The translations under genes were made by a program, and so were the position numbers. From positions 1 through 64,000 of the forward strand of contig FTLJ01000419.1 in NCBI GenBank assembly GCA_900155495.1: 64,000 nt of DNA. Reading direction: 5' to 3'. Numbering within the stretch: the stretch's first letter is position 1; each line of letters opens with the position of its first letter. The notes beneath the pieces were generated by a model. That model was not told the DNA's origin and did not search any database. It saw only the letters and a list, made by a program, of their open reading frames with translations. Source of the stretch: Porogramme epimiltina. Taxonomy: Eukaryota > Basidiomycota > Agaricomycetes > Polyporales > Polyporaceae. Positions 44,705-55,382 of this stretch are shown piece after piece.

Positions 44705-45884
44705 GACTTCGTAGAATGTGGGGTTACCGAAAGAAGAGAGCTGAGGAGAAGAGCAAGAAGTGCTGGAGAAAAAAGGGTCGTGAAGAGGATCCTGCCTCGG
44801 TACGTTGAAAGAAGTGGGTGGTGCGAGACGAGGACCCAGAGTGTCACTTCCGCCCTTTTATCTGCTGGCTTCGGTACTACTGAACGGCGGCCAGGGTGCG
44901 CGTGTCGGACTGGACGGTTGATGCGCCGTGCGGCCTTGATCGAGACACCGGTGCGCCCATGAGTAGAGTGCGCTGAGAAGCACTGGTCAGTCACGTTTGC
45001 AATCGCATCCCCAAGACACTCACCAGGATTGGTGCGGTCTAGTGAACAGTGTGAACGATGCAAGCGAGATGCCCGGCGGGGAGAGCATCAAAAAATTCAC
45101 TTGATTCCCCTTATAGTCGCTGCTCGACCTAAGGCGGTGGCCGCAAAATATCAATCGCTCTTGAATATTGCAGATGTTTGAATACAGTACGGCCTACTTG
45201 AGCACTCGTACAACCATGATTGAATTGTATGTCGATAAGGACAATTGCCGCGCTAACTTTCCGTCCTGTACTTAAAGATATGCTGCGGCATGTCTGCCGT
45301 CCAGGGGGCAGGGGGAGTACCGCACACAAAGCTGTGAAGCATCATGTATGCACATCATGGGTTGATCACCTGTAGGCAAAGCAGTAGCCATGTTAGCTCC
45401 TTATGATCAACGGAAGATGGCGATGAAACCCACTACATACGACGCTGTCGATGCAACCGGCAAGGTCGTGCCGTGGGCGGGTACCCAGCAGCCCGAATTC
45501 GATCCCGCTGAACATCGCTCGCGGCCATCACCCTCCCCTGTGCAAGTTTTCTCATGGAAGTAGATATCGCGCAGCGGAGGAGAGTGAGAATGCACAGAGG
45601 AAATGGTTCGAGAAGAGGTGCGCTGCTAGCCGACCGGCGGCATTATCGCAGCGTCGGGGCCGGGTGTCCGACGCCGTGGAGAGCGCGCCGTCTTACGACG
45701 TCGTCCTCGTCCCACTCCCTAAAATCGCAGACTGCGTGCTCGCTGCGGCCGTCGACGGGCGGATACATAAGGACCCACACGCCGCCGTCCACAACGGACA
45801 ACATACCGCTCCGTCGGGACCCCGCTCAGTGGAGTGCTTGCGGAATCGCCTGCGACAATCACCAAGCTCTCTTCCCGATCTGCC
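44705..45884. other. Intergenic (divergent promoters)
   Basis: Between the minus-strand Egh16-like gene and the PPC ligase gene. Overlapping open frames here have no recognisable product. Confidence 0.45.
44857..44864 (-). promoter_or_regulatory. Possible TATA box of the minus-strand Egh16-like gene
   Basis: On the minus strand GATAAAAG lies about 155 bases upstream of the start codon. Confidence 0.4.
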
Positions 45885-47364
45885 ATGGCGACATCTCCCC
45901 ACCCCGCCCCCGACGCGACCGACTCCGTCTTCTCCGCAGAGCGGTACTTTGCCACCCAGCTTCCTCCACCTTCGCTCGAACACGATGTCGAGCGCGTGCG
46001 CGAGTTTGTGCAGCGCCAGGTCCAGGATGGGCGCAAGACGGTGCTCGTAACGGTGCGTTCCCTATTGCTCCCATACTCCCGATCTTGGCTGATCTGCGCT
46101 GCGCACATGTCTCAGAGCGGCGGGACGACGGTGCCGCTTGAGCTCAACGTGTGAGCATTCGTGCTGCGCCAGTGGGGAACGGGGATGGACGGCTGACGGA
46201 CTGGGGCCCTCGCAGCGTGCGCTTTCTTGATAACTTCAGTGCCGGTACGTCTTCTCCTTCCGCCCGGACCACCCTCCCCTGTGCCTTCCGAGTTCCTCGC
46301 GCCCTAAGTCTATACCCCTCTTCAAGGCACCCGCGGCGCTACGTCCGCAGAGTACTTCCTCAAGGCCGGATATGCCGTCATCTTCATGCACCGGCAGTTC
46401 AGTCTGCAGCCGTTCAGCAGGCACTACTCCCATTCCACGCACCCCTTCCTCGACTTCCTCGACATTGAAGAGGGATCCGCCCCCCAAAATACTGCCTCGT
46501 CGGCTTCATCTCCGCCGACGTCGAACATCACTGTTCGCCCTTCCGAGCGCGCGCAATTGCTCGAAGTTCTCGCGACATACAAGGACGTTCAGCGCGCTGG
46601 AACACTTCTCACACTCACGTTCGTGACCGTGAACGACTACCTGTGGCTCCTGCGCGCGGTTAGCCAGGAGTTGAACGTTCTCGGCCGGCATTGCCTGTAC
46701 TACCTCGCCGCGGCCGTGAGCGACTTCTTCCTACCCCGGCAAAAGATGGTGCGTGCTCTTCTGCTCCTCCATCCAGCCCCGCCCCCTGTTCCGTTGCATC
46801 CCATGATTGTCCTATCCCCCCCCATCGCGGGCGTACCTTCGACCCGAGACTAATGATTCTCTGTTAGTCGGTACACAAGATCCAGTCAGGGAAGGGCAGC
46901 TTGCATATCGAGATGGACCAAGTGCCGAAGATCCTGAAGCCGCTCGTCGCAGAGTGGACGCGCGAAGGCTATATTGTCTCGTTCAAGGTGTGTACCTTCG
47001 TGCCCTTCATTATCTCTGTTGTGAGAAGTGGCCGCGACTGCACACTGATACCGTCCTACACCCACAGCTCGAGACGGAGGACGACTTGATCATCCCCAAA
47101 GCCCGCCACGCACTTGCGCGGTACGGTCACCAAGTCGTCATCGGCAACCACCTACATCGGCGCAAGTTCGAGGTCGTCTTTGTCTCGCCCAAATCACGAC
47201 CACCAGGCGACCGGGCGGGGAGCGTCGAGTACGAGGAGACGTGGCACCGGATTGACCTGGCCCAGGACTCACAGAAGGAGATAGAAGAGGACATCGTATC
47301 CGAGCTTTTTAAGAGGCATGAGCAATGGATAGCGAGTGCTGTGGTAGCTGGACATGTCCCTTAA
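45885..47364 (+). CDS. CAB2: Phosphopantothenate-cysteine ligase, 6 exons
   Basis: The enzyme joins 4'-phosphopantothenate and cysteine, the second step of coenzyme A synthesis from pantothenate, in the cytosol. Exons 45885-46052, 46116-46150, 46216-46244, 46327-46748, 46868-46987 and 47068-47364 close to 356 residues. Diagnostic blocks are SGGTTVPLE, then VRFLDNFSAGTRGATSAEYF (nucleotide and substrate region), YLAAAVSDFF, and HKIQSGKGSLHIEM (the HKIxS element). C-terminal elements are VSFKLETE and HQVVIGNHL. It is the stand-alone eukaryotic form without the decarboxylase domain. Length and motifs are complete, so it should be active. Confidence 0.93.
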
Positions 47365-47442
47365 ACCAGCTCGCATTCAGAGTTCAAAGTGCAGAATTTT
47401 AATCCAAAGCTATACGTTCTCCACTGTTCCTCATAGGTATAG

Positions 47443-47513
47443 GCATTAATGGGGTAGTGGTAACCTGGGTCGTTGCCATCGACCCGCCGGGGGTTCGATT
47501 CCCCCTTAATGCA
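47443..47513 (+). tRNA. tRNA-Gly (GCC anticodon)
   Basis: A 71-base cloverleaf. Acceptor stem GCATTAA pairs with TTAATGC, with discriminator A. The D arm contains TAGTGGTAA. The anticodon stem GGTCG/CGACC closes the loop TTGCCAT with anticodon GCC. The T arm is GGGGGTTCGATTCCCCC with the B-box GGTTCGATTCC. There is no intron. It lies about 80 bases past the stop codon of the ligase gene. Confidence 0.95.
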
Positions 47514-48785
47514 GGAACATTTTTGAACATTCTGTGTAGGGTCCAAAACTTTTTCGACGCCTAGTCTGCGGGCATTGGACAGCTCAACTGATAGAGAACC
47601 GCGATCGTCTTTGTGTTAATAGGTCATCTCAGTACATCCCAGCCAGCTAGTAAACCATTCTTCACGCAAAGTCTGGGGCCCTGAGCATCATTGTGCGCAA
47701 AATAATGATACCATAACACTGTCGTTCTCCGGCCTACACATGAGTTGTGATTCTGTCCCTGCTCAAGAAAGTGTCCCATGTTCGCCCTCATAACAGGTGA
47801 GCAACGCCGACCTTGTCTCTGAGGTCTGAGGTTGTGTTATCATGTACCTTCGGTTTGGTATCTGCGCATAACGTGCCAAGTCAGCAGGGCCGCGATGGTG
47901 CGTCCTTCGTACGTCAAGACTTACCTTTCTTCTGACTCTCAAGGAGGGTTGAAGGAAAATTCTCTCTCGAACAAGAACCCTGAGTCAGCGAGCTTGTACG
48001 CACCAAGGATAAATCCAGCCATTTACGGCTCTGGTCGTGTGCGGGCCACTGACACACAGAGCTCGGCGAGGCCTCAGACGTTGCGAGCTTCTTGGATGCC
48101 TGGTGCTTTCGAACCTTCTCTGAGTTGCCCTGAACGTAAAAACAGACTAGTAGCCCAAAGAGATATCACAGAGATAGAGGCGCGGCCTCGACGACAACAC
48201 ACCGGGCGAAGAAACAAAGAAAGCGCACTTGACGTTGGACGACCTCATGCAAACCTTGTCCCATTGACAAGGATACGGATGAAGGGCTTGGGACCTGTGG
48301 ACCTCACCAAGACGCGGGAATACATGGGACCATAGCCTTTGCAACAACAGAGCCTTTTCATACGCTGTGCCGTACGCCTCCTCGAAGGACCTGAAACTCC
48401 TCCGACATTCCTCACCGAGGTCAACCACCAGCGTGTTAAGAGTTTCCAGCGAACGCTTGAGTGCTTCCAGCAGTCAGTCGAACAACTTGGGTAACGGACA
48501 TGCATTCGTGCAACTGCCCCAACGGTTCAGTGGGATCGGCGGAGCCAGATACATTCGACCGTCTACGAGAACAACGGCTACGCACAATTACTGAGCGGAC
48601 TGAGCGCCACAATCATCAGAAAGAAGGACATACGCAGGGCGAGCTAGGGTAGTATACAGTACATAGTGGACGGTGAGTGGATGGATAGGCGTAGGAGTGG
48701 AAACCATCGAGTGCGGAGGGATACGAGAAGCGAGATTTTCTGGGAAAACAAATCGACAAGCAGACTGAGGATGAAGACTTGACCT
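47514..48785. other. Intergenic, possible gene remnant
   Basis: No supported gene. On the minus strand around 48360-48480 a short stretch (LEALKRSLETLNTLVVDLGE) has the look of a coiled-coil exon but is preceded by a stop and lacks partner exons, so it is at best a remnant. Confidence 0.4.
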
Positions 48786-50045
48786 TCAAGCAGCAGCGGC
48801 GGGGGCATTGTTGGAAGTGTAGTCCTGCGAAGAGACGTTGCAGTCGAGCTCCCCGAAGCGTGGCAAAGAACAACCCACCTCCATCTCGGCATCAAGATCC
48901 TCAACAGTCTTCGGCGTGCGCTCGCCACCCTTGCGGCGACCATTGCCCCTACCACGGCGTGGGCGACCGCCAGTCCTGAATAGAATTGGTAAGGGACATG
49001 GATTAGAGCAGTAGAGACGATATTGGCAAACCTGGGGACTGACTCCACTGCCGCAGCGACAGGGGGAGCCGGAGCCGGCGCCACTCGGGACGCCAGCGAG
49101 GTAGGTGGCGCCTTGGAGGGGTCGACTACGATCTCGATCTTCATCGGGCGTTCTGTGTTACATGGGGAATCGTCGAAGCGTCGGCGAGGACCAGTGAGGA
49201 GGGAAGAAAGCAGATTGTCTGATCAGTTGTCTTGTTCGGCAGAGCACACGAGAAAAGTAAGGCGGAACAGCCGACGCTCGTCCCGCAACCGCCACGCCAC
49301 GTCGCATTGCCGTCGATGATCTTCGTCCGCACCGAAGGGACTTGAGCATTCGCAGGAAGTCAGATGACCGCGACAATCGTCGACCGCCCCCCTCTCGAAC
49401 TCCTCAACGAATGCAGGAACATCTCCGCAATTGCATGGGAAGCGAGAAGGGGGAGACCACGGCGAGTGGAAGGGGACTTCACGTAGCGCAGAAGAGGTTT
49501 GGAGGAGTCGAAGGAAGTGGAAGGAGCCGATACTAACTGCCGTCAATCAACCGGTTGTGGTATGTCTGGAACGCCTTGTTGCCGTCTCCCCGTCGTTGGA
49601 AGTGCACGGCCGCAACTCCCTTCGACCGACCTTGACTATCGTAGTGAAGCGTAACATCCTTGAGCGGACCAACCGTGGTATGGAAGAGCTCCTGAGGGAA
49701 CTGTCAAAAATTGGTTCTGACCATAGAGACTGGGTGATTCTCACCTTGACTTGCGCTTCGTTCACGTCAGTAGGAAGATTTGAAACGATGATCTTGTCTG
49801 CAGGTTGTTGTTGGGTGGTAGCGGGGGCTACAACCTTGGCCCCGTTGGACGCTGGGACAGCACGAGCACGCGTCGCGGGCGCAGTGGTCGTAGTCCCGAG
49901 GACTTGGGCCTTGCCCGAGTTCCTGCGAGGGTTGGTGCGGCGGATACCACGGGGGCGGGAGGCGATGATCTGGCGGCCATTGTCAGTCGCGTCTTCGGTG
50001 GCGCAGAACAGGAGGACGACAAACATCGTCAAGAGACTTGTCCAT
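48786..50045 (-). CDS. YRA1: mRNA export adaptor Yra1/ALYREF (Mlo3 type), 6 exons
   Basis: A nuclear RNA-binding protein that couples the helicase Sub2/UAP56 and the TREX complex to the export receptor Mex67. Exons 50045-50025, 49969-49745, 49691-49538, 49152-49032, 48975-48879 and 48824-48786 close to 218 residues. The N-terminal Sub2-binding motif reads MDKSLDDIIASRP. An Arg/Ala-rich stretch precedes the single RRM, with RNP2 IIVSNLP and RNP1-like KGVAAVHF, ending at RPMKIEIVVD. An RGG-like region (RTGGRPRRGRGNG) follows, then a C-terminal second Sub2-binding motif TVEDLDAEMEDY. The first exon is only seven codons, yet it matches the family start exactly. It is transcribed divergently from the RPC7 gene. 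Confidence 0.93.
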
Positions 50046-50375
50046 GGCTAAAGGTCGCGTTGAAGGGTATGGAGACGAGGTTTTTGGTCGAAGGGCGGTC
50101 GGGGACGCGGCGGACGTGGCAGACGGGGGCGAAGGGTGATGGTGGCGGAGAGCAAGAGAAAGGCTGGCGACGCGAGGCCAGAGCGCCACAACATCCTCGA
50201 GGCGGCGCTTGAAAATACATGTTCCGAGCAGCCTGGGCCCTCGGAGTACCAATCGGGGATTCAACCGGGCGCCCCCTCGAACTTTGCGGCACCGCATGCA
50301 GGACCGGTGGTCCACTCACTGCCTACCCCAAATATCCCGCTTTGTCCTCCAGTTCTTCTCCATCGCGGGCACGTC
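50046..50375. promoter_or_regulatory. Bidirectional promoter between YRA1 and RPC31
   Basis: 330 bases separate the start codons of two divergent housekeeping genes of RNA metabolism, so the core promoters must share this segment. No clear TATA box is visible. Confidence 0.6.
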
Positions 50376-51360
50376 ATGTCAAGAGGTCGAGGCGGTGGAC
50401 GAGGCGGTGGCCGTGGAGGGTTCGGCGGCGGACGTGGTGGGTTCGGCGCAAGCAACATGCCGCCCATGGGGCTCACCATTGCGGACATCCAGTCCTTGTC
50501 GCGAGAGGAGAGCGAGCTATATCCTGTATGTCGTCTTTTGGTACGAAATGCATCTCCGCGTCGAGCCGTGACACAGCCATTAGAACCCCTCCCTTTGTTG
50601 ACCGAGTATAACGAGGAAGAAAAACGCATTGCCGAGCTGCAGATTGGCTTCGCTACGAGGCTGCGTAAATCGCCATATTATATCGTGGAGTCCACCAAGT
50701 CTACAGGTGGGCAAGTCAGTCATGTGTATGCGTTCGTAACCTGAATGAGATGAAGCGTAGAGCTACCGCGGTACTCCGACAAGTATCGTCCATCCCAGGC
50801 GTCCCAGCCCACGCTAAAACGGTCAGATTTACATCAACCATTCTTCCCTCAAGAAATATTCGAAGATTACTTCAATCCGAAGAAGAGGAAACTTGGTGAG
50901 TGTCGTTGTCCATCTTAACACGACGCGCCAAGCCTTTCATGCCCCCTTCAACCATCCCAATCTCGCCGTCCTCATTATGCTCCTCACTTCCAGCTAAAAA
51001 GAAGGATGGCTCGAAACGCGTCAACCTCGACGACATGGTCGACGATGCCGACGACCAAGTACGCGACACGTCTGTACGCCTTCCTAACCTATATTGACGA
51101 ATACCATAGGAAAAATCCGGCGACGAACGCTCAGACGCGGGCTCGCAACAAGCCGAAGAAGACTACGACGTGGATGAGGAGTATGACAATGACTATGCGG
51201 AGAACTACTTTGACAATGGCGAAGGAGATGACAACGACGACCTTGGAGGAGGAGGTGGTGGAGATGAAGGAGGGGGCGGTACGTGTCGCCCGTTCTTACG
51301 TCTGTTTGATTGCGGACTTACGCTTCTCCATTTGCAACAACAGGCTACGACTACGATTGA
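50376..51360 (+). CDS. RPC31: RNA polymerase III subunit RPC7 (Rpc31), 6 exons
   Basis: Part of the Rpc82-Rpc34-Rpc31 subcomplex that recruits polymerase III to TFIIIB for initiation on tRNA and 5S genes. Exons 50376-50525, 50577-50706, 50761-50895, 50994-51058, 51110-51278 and 51344-51360 close to 221 residues. The N-terminus is a Gly/Arg-rich segment (SRGRGGGRGGGRGGF). The family core follows, with PLPLLTEYNEEEKR, LRKSPYY and PRYSDKYRPS. The region before the tail contains FFPQEIFEDYFNPKKRKL. The C-terminus is long and acidic, ending GYDYD, as usual for this subunit. The last exon is 17 bases but fits in phase. Confidence 0.88.
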
Positions 51361-51697
51361 GCTCCATCCCTGTCCATTGTATAACTTGTATGCTTACTGT
51401 ACTACCGCAATTTCAACATCCCGCACGACATTCATCTTTTAGAGGTGTCATGAATCTGACCGTGAACCACGATCGCTCTATGAATGGAATCAGGTTTATG
51501 TATGTTGCTTGCCTCGCCGGTCTCTCACAGGTCAACCCATAACGCTTGTTTACTCGGCTTAAGGTTCTTATGCCCTAATATTCTATCCTAGGTGTCATTC
51601 GGCTCCCCCACGATGCACCCGCACCCCTACTCCCACTCAACCTAGCCAAGAAAATTCCTTACGCGAAACTCTGGATGCCACAGCTGACCACCCATCG
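51361..51697. other. Convergent 3' spacer
   Basis: Between the stop codons of RPC31 and the dehydrogenase; nothing further seen. Confidence 0.5.
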
Positions 51698-52929
51698 TCA
51701 CTCGTCCAAATCCAAATCCCGGATTATCTCCCCCCATTCATCCAGGACATCGATCAACTTCCCGGTCTTTTCCCGAATCGCCTCCTCCGCCGCGGAGCCC
51801 ATGGGCAGATACAATGGCCACGTTTTCCCCCGCGCCTTGCCCTCACCGCGCACGACATCAACCAGCAGCCGCATCGCCTTCGCGGGGTCGCCGGGCGGCG
51901 CACGCGAGTAGTCCTCGAGCCGCTTCCGGATCGCGTCCGCGAGCGAGTCGTAGTCCGCGATCGGGCGCGGGCGGTCGAGGTGCAGGTACGCCAACACCGC
52001 CGTGCGGAATGCGGCGGGCTCAACGATGAGCGTGCGGATCCCGAACTGGGAGAGCTCGGCGCTGAGGACTTCTCCGATCACTTGGCGCGGCGGTTGGTGC
52101 TCTGCTCAGCGTTATCGTGGAGGAGCACACGTACCTCGAACGGCTCCTTTGGAAGAGCAGTAGTTGGCTGCGGAGCTGTCAACGACGTCCGTCCATGCGG
52201 ACACGTGGACAGCTCCCGGACTCACCTGCTCCCTGGGGAGGCAACCGGGGTCAGATACGTCAGGAAGACAATGGGGTGTCGGCTCACCGGGACCTCGGAC
52301 TTCCAGCTCGACCTGCTACCGATGAGCACGACCGTTCCGCTCCGGCGCGCGCGAAGGTGCGGGAGCGCGGCGGTCGTGACATCGACCAGGCCGAAGACAT
52401 TCACGTCGTACTGTTCCCTGAGCCTATCCGATCTGCTCGCACCCGGCACGAATTCAAAGAATGGCAGAGAACCAGGAAGCAATCAACGTCGTCTCGTGAT
52501 TGCGGGACGGAAAGTGGCCCACGCACCCTCCTTCCTCAAGGATGTTGGTAAATCCATGCCCCGCATTATTCACGACGACGTCGATGCGGCCAAAGAACGA
52601 CGCGGCGATGTCCAGCTTCGTCTTTAGGCTCGCGAATCCCTCCGTGACGTCGACTTCCATGAGGCGGATCCTGTCCGTTTGGGGCAGATCCTGGATCGAG
52701 TCTAGCCTCCGCGCGGTCGCGACCACGCAGTCACCCCGCTCCAGTGCAGCGTGCACGAGCTCGCGGCCAAAGCCCGATGACGTCCCTGGACCGCCGTTCA
52801 ACGTCGGGCACGGTTTAGAGCAACCGGTTAGCAGCGTGCGCAAGATGCGTGGTGTATGACGTCTCCCGTTTGACTCAGGAAGTACGTACCGGTGACAAAC
52901 CAAACGAGTTCTCCCTTTATCTCTACCAT
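51698..52929 (-). CDS. Short-chain dehydrogenase/reductase
   Basis: An NAD(P)-dependent oxidoreductase of the classical SDR type; the substrate is unknown. Exon 1 (52929-52890) ends VWFVTG and exon 2 (from 52785) opens TSSGFGRELVHAALERGD. Together they form the cofactor loop TGTSSGFG, followed by ATARR, which suggests NADP (inference). VDVTEG and NNAGHG follow. Then a segment EQYDVNVFGLVDVT and GTVVLIGSRSS. The catalytic Tyr-x-x-x-Lys appears as NYCSSKGAV. The C-terminal exon starts VIGEVLSAELSQFGIR and ends RDLDLDE. Two or three small exons are needed around the active site, including one of only seven bases near 52220; those joints need RNA evidence. Confidence 0.8.
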
Positions 52930-53701
52930 GTCTATCCAGCGTCGTGCTGATCCGGGAGCAAGCTGGTACGTGGCGGGCCGCGGGGTTTGCTCTCTCTTTA
53001 TACGCTGCGCTTGCCGCTGAGCTCAAAATGGTTTAAGGCAGATGGCCCCCCCCGCCGTCCGCGCGGTGCGCACTTCGAAAGATGCTTCCGCGCCGGCTTC
53101 GGAGTTGGCATTTGCGGGGCTCCTTTAGGGCGGGTAAGGTAGAGACATGGCCGGGGTCGGAGTTTGCTATGCTTTTTGATATTATGAACGTGGGTGTATC
53201 ACCTTACTCATGGATGATGATTCTTACGTTCTTTCGAACTTTGTAGATCAAAGTGCACTTGTAGACCAACACCCAGCGTAGGTACTAGTCGAACCGTCCT
53301 CTAGCCTCGAGCTAGAAGCCCGTGCTGATGCTTCGCGTCTCCAGGAGTAGTGCTGCGGCACCCACTTTGGCCGAGCGAGTTGCTTGGTGAGCGGCGGGGT
53401 TACTGGCGGTCGACCCCCTTACGCGGTGGCTCGTGTCACCGAGAACGTGTTATGGGTCCATGTTGGGGAGTCCGAGATGGCCTAGCGCTTGGCTGGACGG
53501 GGTGTGGCATTATATGACCTGTTGTCAATTGTTTGGCTGTAGTTCGTTTTCCCCCTCTGTGCGAACCGAGTAGCGCAAAGACAGCCCTTTCCTCCTCCCT
53601 CCATCTTCAGGATACCCCTTCCGGTGCAAGCCTCGACGGTTCGCGCACGCCCGCCTCATCTAACCGATCCCGGACTAGAATCGTCTCCAGGTTTCCTCAC
53701 A
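52930..53701. other. Divergent promoter region, nothing else recognised
   Basis: Between the dehydrogenase (minus) and a secreted-protein gene (plus). No supported coding sequence. Confidence 0.5.
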
Positions 53702-54626
53702 ATGCGCGTCCTGTCTCTTCTCCTCTTTCTCGCGGTGCCGGCCACCATCTCCGCCTGCGAAGGCGACTGCATTGTCGGCATCACGAATGCATGGCTCAGC
53801 AACTACAGCTCTCCTATTCACACCGTTATAGACAGCCTCGTAAGTTTGCGCCCCAGCGTCTGCACCCAGCTTCTCCCGCCTGTCCCCCCTTCGCTTACGT
53901 ATCATCCCCTGCCCCCAGGCGCACCAGATCTCGGACCTCATCCCCAGCCACCCGCCACCATCGACCACGCTCTCGTACCTCTCCCCAATCGTGTCCGCAT
54001 ACCACGATGCGGCATACCGCGGGATGGAGGCCGCGATCTTCCCGCACTACTTCCACGGCAAGTGCCTCGACTCATCCGGCCAGGAGCCCGCCGGGTGCCC
54101 GAACCCAGACTGTCCCATCGTCTGCGGGACCCCCGGCTCGCTCGTCCACTTCTTCCCCAAACTGCGGTACATCGCCTTCAACCAGACCTACCACCTCCTC
54201 CAGGCACTCGCTACCCCTGGCTCTCCCACGTACGCCGCTGTAGAACGTTCCGTGCTCGACGCCTCCTCCCAGGGCGCGCCCATCCCACAGGGGGAGCGGC
54301 GGCGCAGTCTCGGGCCTAACAGGGTCCTCAGCGCACGCTTCACAGGAAGAGGTCTCCCCCTAGGCAACGGTCTTCCTCTTGTCGGCGGCCTCACCGGTAG
54401 CTCCGCCCTGGGTTCTGCTGCTGGTCTCGATCTGATCGCTGAAGTTGAGGGCGTTCTCCAACACAAGCGCAGCCCCGACGTCAAGGATGGTCTCCGGAGC
54501 ATCATGGAACAGGTCCACGCGCTCCTCCAGGAGGCGTGTGGTGGGGACGGGACGGATGTGACGAACGGGCTTCCTCACTGTAGCTGGGAGGGCGCCATGA
54601 AGGATTACATCCTCACGTTCCCGTGA
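53702..54626 (+). CDS. Conserved secreted Cys-containing protein, function unknown
   Basis: Two exons (53702-53839 and 53919-54626) close to 281 residues. A signal peptide MRVLSLLLFLAVPATISA is followed by the mature start CEGDCIVGITNAWLSNYS. Blocks such as FFHGKCLD, PAGCPNPDCPIVCGTPGSLV and FNQTYHLLQ and the end GLPHCSWEGAMKDYILTFP contain about eight cysteines, probably in disulfides. I have an impression that similar proteins of unknown function exist in other basidiomycetes, but cannot name the family. No membrane anchor is seen, so it is probably secreted or in the wall. Confidence 0.75.
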
Positions 54627-55382
54627 GCATGGAGACGGTGTGGAGTGGTGCCGTACGCGTCTTCGCACTAGTACCGGTTTGCAGCCTGTCCGCCCCTCTT
54701 CATGTGTCCTCGCGACGCCTCCAGAATCGCACACTCTATCCACGCCGCCCATGGCCACATCCCCATTCGTCTGCGTCCTTTGTCTCCGGCCCGATGATCG
54801 TCGCTGCCGAGATGCCTGTAATCACCGCCGGCTCGCGTTAGCGTTAGCGTTCGCGCTCAACGACGCTAACGGGGAATGGCGCATCCCCTCCAGGGAGGGT
54901 AGGTCGCGCATCCGGGAGTGCACACACGGCGTGGTCACCACGGGGCTGCGCTGTTAGCGTGAGCGCAGTCTGACAGATCGTTACACGGACAGCGAGGCAT
55001 TTGCATTAAGTACGATCGCGATCCGCTGGGTGCAAGCATTATACTATTACAGTCGGCACAGACCGACGTGTCGACGCACCAAACCTAAAGAAAGCGTACA
55101 CCGTAGCAACGTCGACGAGATGCCACTCATAGTATCACCCCAGCCTCCTTCTCTCCGCTCACCCCTAACTCTGGGGTTCGCGCGCGCGCGCTGCGGTGGC
55201 AGGCTTCTCTCCTCAGTCGTGGGCCGTCGTGGGGGGCATGCACCCGTTTCTGCGTGCGTCCATGTATGTCGTGTCCGCGGGTCCCCCGTTCATAGAGCAC
55301 CACTTACGCCCGCACCGCGCCGCGGCCCGCGGCGGAGAACCGCCGAGGACAAGAACGCGGGAGACGGATCCGCGCGGGCGGG
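54627..55382. other. Convergent 3' spacer, nothing recognised
   Basis: Overlapping GC-rich frames without a family; 3' flanks of the secreted protein and the P450. Confidence 0.5.

Noticed and set aside
47570..47640. Second tRNA just after tRNA-Gly
   Set aside because: Some tRNA-like words (ctcaactgatagag) are present, but no acceptor stem or T arm can be paired.
48147..48505. Coiled-coil-like minus-strand exon
   Set aside because: An in-frame stop precedes it, and no acceptor or neighbouring exons were found; mentioned only as a possible remnant.
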